Assembly (NCBI GenBank): GCA_025462755.1
Contig: JAOAPF010000277.1
Coordinates: 1 to 33,966, forward strand
Origin: Edaphobacter sp.
GTDB lineage: Bacteria > Acidobacteriota > Terriglobia > Terriglobales > Acidobacteriaceae
Reading direction: 5' to 3'
Length of the DNA: 33,966 nt
The notes below the pieces were generated by a model. It was not told the DNA's origin, made no database searches, and saw only the letters and a program-made list of their open reading frames with translations. A program made the position numbers and the translations under genes. This document shows, in pieces, positions 31,168-33,966 of this stretch (positions are counted from its first letter, which is position 1; the number at the start of each line of letters is the position of its first letter).

Positions 31168-33455
31168 AGATTCTTAGCTTGAGATTGATCGTCGCGTTGA
31201 TTCTTGGTGTGACTTTAGTTTCGCTGGCCTCGTCCTGGTATGAAGTAAGAACTACGAAAGATTCCCTTCGCCGGGAGCTCGAAAGCAAAGCTGAAACCCT
31301 CGGGCAAAGCTTAGCCGCCAATGCGGAGTCGAACTTGCTCGCCGGAGACACTGCGAGATTACAACAGATGGTCGAGCGCTCCAACAATCGCGACCACCTG
31401 CTTGGAATTGGTGTCTACGGTCGAGATGGCAAACCGTTGGTCGAAACCCCAGGTCTTGGTCCTCTGCTATCGGGCGCACCGAACCTCATGGCGGACGCAT
31501 TAGCTGGCAATCGAACCGTGAGTGAATTTGTACGGTTGGGGTTGAAGCGAACCCATATGCTGGTTGCCCCGATACGCACGGCAGACAATACAGTGATCGG
31601 GGAGATCGTTATCATCCAAGACGCAACTTACATACGGACCGAGATTATTCGCGTCTGGGGCCGAGTCTTTCTTCACATCGCGATCCAGGTGTTGGTGATC
31701 GCTGTTATCACATTTCTAGTCTTGCGCTGGAGCCTTGCGGGACCGATCGCTCGTGTAGCGCACTGGATGAAAGCTTTACGCACAGGACGACACGCTGTGC
31801 AACCCACAGCGCAAGATCTGAGTCTTCTGTCGCCGTTCGCGAACGAGGTGGCGCCAATGGCGGAGAGCATGCGACAGGCACGAGCGGCGGCCGAGGCAGA
31901 AGCGAGATTGAGAAACACCAACGAGTCGCTGTGGACCGCACAACGGTTGGCGGACCACGTGCGGAAAAAGCTGGATGGCAATAATCTCTTTCTGGTTTCA
32001 AACCGTGAGCCCTACACCCATACGCGACAGGACAAAAGGATTATCGTTACCGTGCCGGCCAGCGGCCTGGTCACAGCGATTGAGCCGATTCTTCGTGCAT
32101 GCCACGGAACTTGGGTGGCTCATGGAAGTGGCGATGCAGATGCAGAGGTCGTCGATACGCATGACCGATTGCAAGTGCCGCCAGACGACCCCCGCTACAC
32201 GCTTCGTCGCATCTGGCTCAGCCCTGAAGAGGAAACGGGCTACTACAATGGATTCGCGAACGAGGGCTTGTGGCCGCTCTGCCACATTGCTCACACGCGA
32301 CCAATCTTCCGCATGTCAGATTGGGAATACTACAACAAGGTGAACAAAAAATTCGCCGATGCCTTGGTAGAGGAGATAGGAGGCGAGGACCATCCGGTGG
32401 TGCTGATCCAGGACTACCACTTCGCACTTCTGCCTCGCATGCTCAAGGAAAGATTGCCAAACGCAAGAGTCGCTATCTTCTGGCACATTCCCTGGCCCAA
32501 TGCCGAATCATTCAGCATCTGCCCCTGGCAGCGGGAACTGCTCGACGGTCTGCTGGGAGCCGACCTCGTCGGTTTTCACACGCAGGCTCACTGCAATAAC
32601 TTCCTGCATACCGTTGACCACATCCTCGAAGCAAAAGTTGACTGGGAGCATTTTGCAATCGAGCGCAACCAACACAGATCGTCTGTACTTCCGTTTCCCA
32701 TCAGTGTCGAGCTTATTGAAGATCATGTTGATGGCGAGGCGAGCGCCAATGCAGAGGAGGAACGCAGCGCGTTGCTGCTGGAGTTGGGGATCGAAGCAAC
32801 GTTTCTCGGTGTGGGTGTTGATCGTGTGGACTACACCAAAGGCATCCTGGAACGCTTCCGTGCGATTGAGTCATTCCTGGAACGGTTTCCTAAATATCAG
32901 GGGAAATTCACGTTTATTCAGATCGGTGCGCCAACCCGTAGCCGTATCAAACGCTACGCCGAGTTTCAGGCTGAGGTCAGAGCCGAATCCGAAAGAATCA
33001 ATGCACGCTTCAAACGGGGGAAGTGGAAGCCGATCATCTTCCAGAACCGCGAGCATACGCATGATGAGGTCCAGCGTTATTATCGCGCCGCACATTTGTG
33101 CATGGTGACGTCTCTGCATGACGGGATGAACCTGGTGGCGAAGGAGTACGTCGCAGCACGATCGGACGAACGCGGGGTGCTAATCCTGAGCCGGTTCACT
33201 GGAGCTGCGAGAGAGTTGCACGACGCGATCATAGTAAATCCCTACGACGTCGAATCGACTGCAGAAGCAATTGCGCAGGCACTGGAAATGAACGTGAGCG
33301 AGATAGTCGATCGAATGCGGCGAATGAGAAAGTCGGTCAGAGAGCGCAACATTTATTGGTGGGCGGGAAGCCTGATCGGTGAACTCTGCGAACTTCGACT
33401 AAAACAGAGGCGTACGAAGATCTCTGTCATTAGCAGAACTCAGGCGGAAAGGTAG
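31164..33455 (+). CDS. otsA: Membrane-anchored trehalose-6-phosphate synthase with HAMP-type sensor module
   Basis: The product is 763 residues from ATG 31164. The C-terminal half (about 273-740) is a family GT20 trehalose-6-phosphate synthase, joining UDP- or ADP-glucose to glucose 6-phosphate. Visible motifs are L-F-L-V-S-N-R-E-P, Y-Y-N-G-F-A-N-x-x-L-W-P-L-C-H, I-Q-D-Y-H-F-A-L-L-P, F-W-H-I-P-W-P, G-V-D-R-V-D-Y-T-K-G-I and S-L-H-D-G-M-N-L-V-A-K-E-Y. In front is an unusual module: a membrane helix (about 4-25), a periplasmic sensor-like domain (26-165), a second helix (169-189), a HAMP-like linker and an Ala/Glu-rich coiled coil (about 240-265). The frame also extends upstream to 31080. otsB follows by one base. 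Domains are certain; regulation by an external signal is inference. Confidence 0.9.
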   Translation: MKILSLRLIVALILGVTLVSLASSWYEVRTTKDSLRRELESKAETLGQSLAANAESNLLAGDTARLQQMVERSNNRDHLLGIGVYGRDGKPLVETPGLGPLLSGAPNLMADALAGNRTVSEFVRLGLKRTHMLVAPIRTADNTVIGEIVIIQDATYIRTEIIRVWGRVFLHIAIQVLVIAVITFLVLRWSLAGPIARVAHWMKALRTGRHAVQPTAQDLSLLSPFANEVAPMAESMRQARAAAEAEARLRNTNESLWTAQRLADHVRKKLDGNNLFLVSNREPYTHTRQDKRIIVTVPASGLVTAIEPILRACHGTWVAHGSGDADAEVVDTHDRLQVPPDDPRYTLRRIWLSPEEETGYYNGFANEGLWPLCHIAHTRPIFRMSDWEYYNKVNKKFADALVEEIGGEDHPVVLIQDYHFALLPRMLKERLPNARVAIFWHIPWPNAESFSICPWQRELLDGLLGADLVGFHTQAHCNNFLHTVDHILEAKVDWEHFAIERNQHRSSVLPFPISVELIEDHVDGEASANAEEERSALLLELGIEATFLGVGVDRVDYTKGILERFRAIESFLERFPKYQGKFTFIQIGAPTRSRIKRYAEFQAEVRAESERINARFKRGKWKPIIFQNREHTHDEVQRYYRAAHLCMVTSLHDGMNLVAKEYVAARSDERGVLILSRFTGAARELHDAIIVNPYDVESTAEAIAQALEMNVSEIVDRMRRMRKSVRERNIYWWAGSLIGELCELRLKQRRTKISVISRTQAER

Positions 33456-33456
33456 C

Positions 33457-33966
33457 TTGCAGAGCATAGAAAAAACGACTGTACTTCCAGCTTTTTTGCA
33501 ACAGGTCAATGCAGCGCCGGAATCGTTGCTGCTATTGGATTATGACGGAACGTTGGCACCCTTTCACGTGGACCGCAGCCTGGCCTATCCCTACCATGGA
33601 GTCGTTTCGCTTCTTGATAGCATCATGCGGTGCGGGAAGACGAGAGTCATCATCATTTCGGGACGGCCCATCGTGGAACTGCAAACTCTGCTCACTCCAA
33701 TGAGCGATTTTGAGATGTGGGGGTCTCATGGCCTCGAGCGTCAGTTGAGCGACGGAAGCTACAGTCACGTCCAGGTCAGCGAGGAAGATGCAGCATCCCT
33801 GACGGAGGCCGAAGAGTGGGTCGTTGCGGCAGGGCTGTTATCCAGGGCTGAAATCAAGTTCGGTGGCATCGCGATCCACTGGCGTGGGCTACCATCTGCC
33901 GAGACAAGGAAAGTTCAAGCGCTGACTCAGGAGGGCTGGGGACCGCTGGCCGAACGATCAGGACTC
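33457..33966 (+). CDS. otsB: Trehalose-6-phosphate phosphatase, N-terminal part
   Basis: An open frame from TTG 33457 runs off the right edge (170 codons seen). It has the HAD-superfamily motif I L-L-L-L-D-Y-D-G-T-L-A-P near residue 25, whose first Asp is the phosphorylated nucleophile. Motif II follows in V-I-I-I-S-G-R-P. W-G-S-H-G-L-E-R then matches the cap-region start typical of OtsB. The enzyme removes phosphate from trehalose 6-phosphate to give trehalose. The TTG start begins one base after the synthase stop codon, with GGAAAGG upstream, so the two genes form an operon. The C-terminus is outside the window. Confidence 0.85.
   Translation, partial: MQSIEKTTVLPAFLQQVNAAPESLLLLDYDGTLAPFHVDRSLAYPYHGVVSLLDSIMRCGKTRVIIISGRPIVELQTLLTPMSDFEMWGSHGLERQLSDGSYSHVQVSEEDAASLTEAEEWVVAAGLLSRAEIKFGGIAIHWRGLPSAETRKVQALTQEGWGPLAERSGL

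Noticed and set aside
1-33966. tRNA, rRNA, CRISPR array, transposon or prophage
   Set aside because: Reading both strands showed no tRNA arm pattern, spaced direct-repeat array, transposase or phage motifs.

Overview
The window looks like a chromosomal segment of an Acidobacteriota species, most likely class Terriglobia (the Granulicella / Edaphobacter / Terriglobus group). This is inferred from gene content: a very large receptor with an N-terminal carboxypeptidase-regulatory-like domain and a TonB-type barrel, a beta-propeller/Y_Y_Y sensor kinase paired with a NarL-type regulator, many Tat- and Sec-exported enzymes, and fairly high GC. No rRNA, tRNA, CRISPR array, transposase or phage gene was seen.

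Left part (1-7300): the tail of a CPBP-type membrane protease, a DUF1080 lipoprotein, a 1291-residue exported protein with a LamG-like N-terminus and a probable alpha/alpha-barrel core, orotate phosphoribosyltransferase (pyrE, convergent with it), and an exported protein resembling DUF3943. Middle left (7800-14700): korA-korB (2-oxoacid:ferredoxin oxidoreductase) on the minus strand, divergent from eutB-eutC (adenosylcobalamin-dependent ethanolamine ammonia-lyase, with no other eut genes in view). Then comes a berberine-bridge-type FAD oxidase with the His and Cys expected for bicovalent flavin.

The striking region is 14711-29689, nine or ten co-directional minus-strand genes. In transcription order they are an ACS-type MFS transporter, a beta-propeller sensor kinase, a response regulator, a TonB-type receptor, an RraA-fold protein, a SelA/DgaE-like PLP enzyme, a RidA-family protein, a second SelA/DgaE-like PLP enzyme and a dihydroorotase-like amidohydrolase. 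A divergent Gfo/Idh/MocA oxidoreductase starts next to the MFS gene. All five enzymes downstream of the receptor carry N-terminal export signals, three of them of the twin-arginine type. My reading is a periplasmic version of the D-glucosaminate-type route: deacylation, PLP-dependent ammonia elimination, RidA hydrolysis of the enamine/imine, and RraA-type retro-aldol or decarboxylation. The substrate would enter through the receptor, be sensed by the propeller kinase, and the acidic product be taken up by the MFS carrier. The family assignments are solid; the pathway, substrate and periplasmic location are inference.

Right edge (31123-33966): a trehalose synthesis pair. The trehalose-6-phosphate synthase is fused behind a two-transmembrane, HAMP-like sensor module and followed by the start of otsB. 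A possible 14-codon leader peptide is coupled to the synthase start. Three intergenic stretches (about 214-250, 7603-7735, 24450-24550) look like dispersed acidobacterial repeat elements rather than genes.
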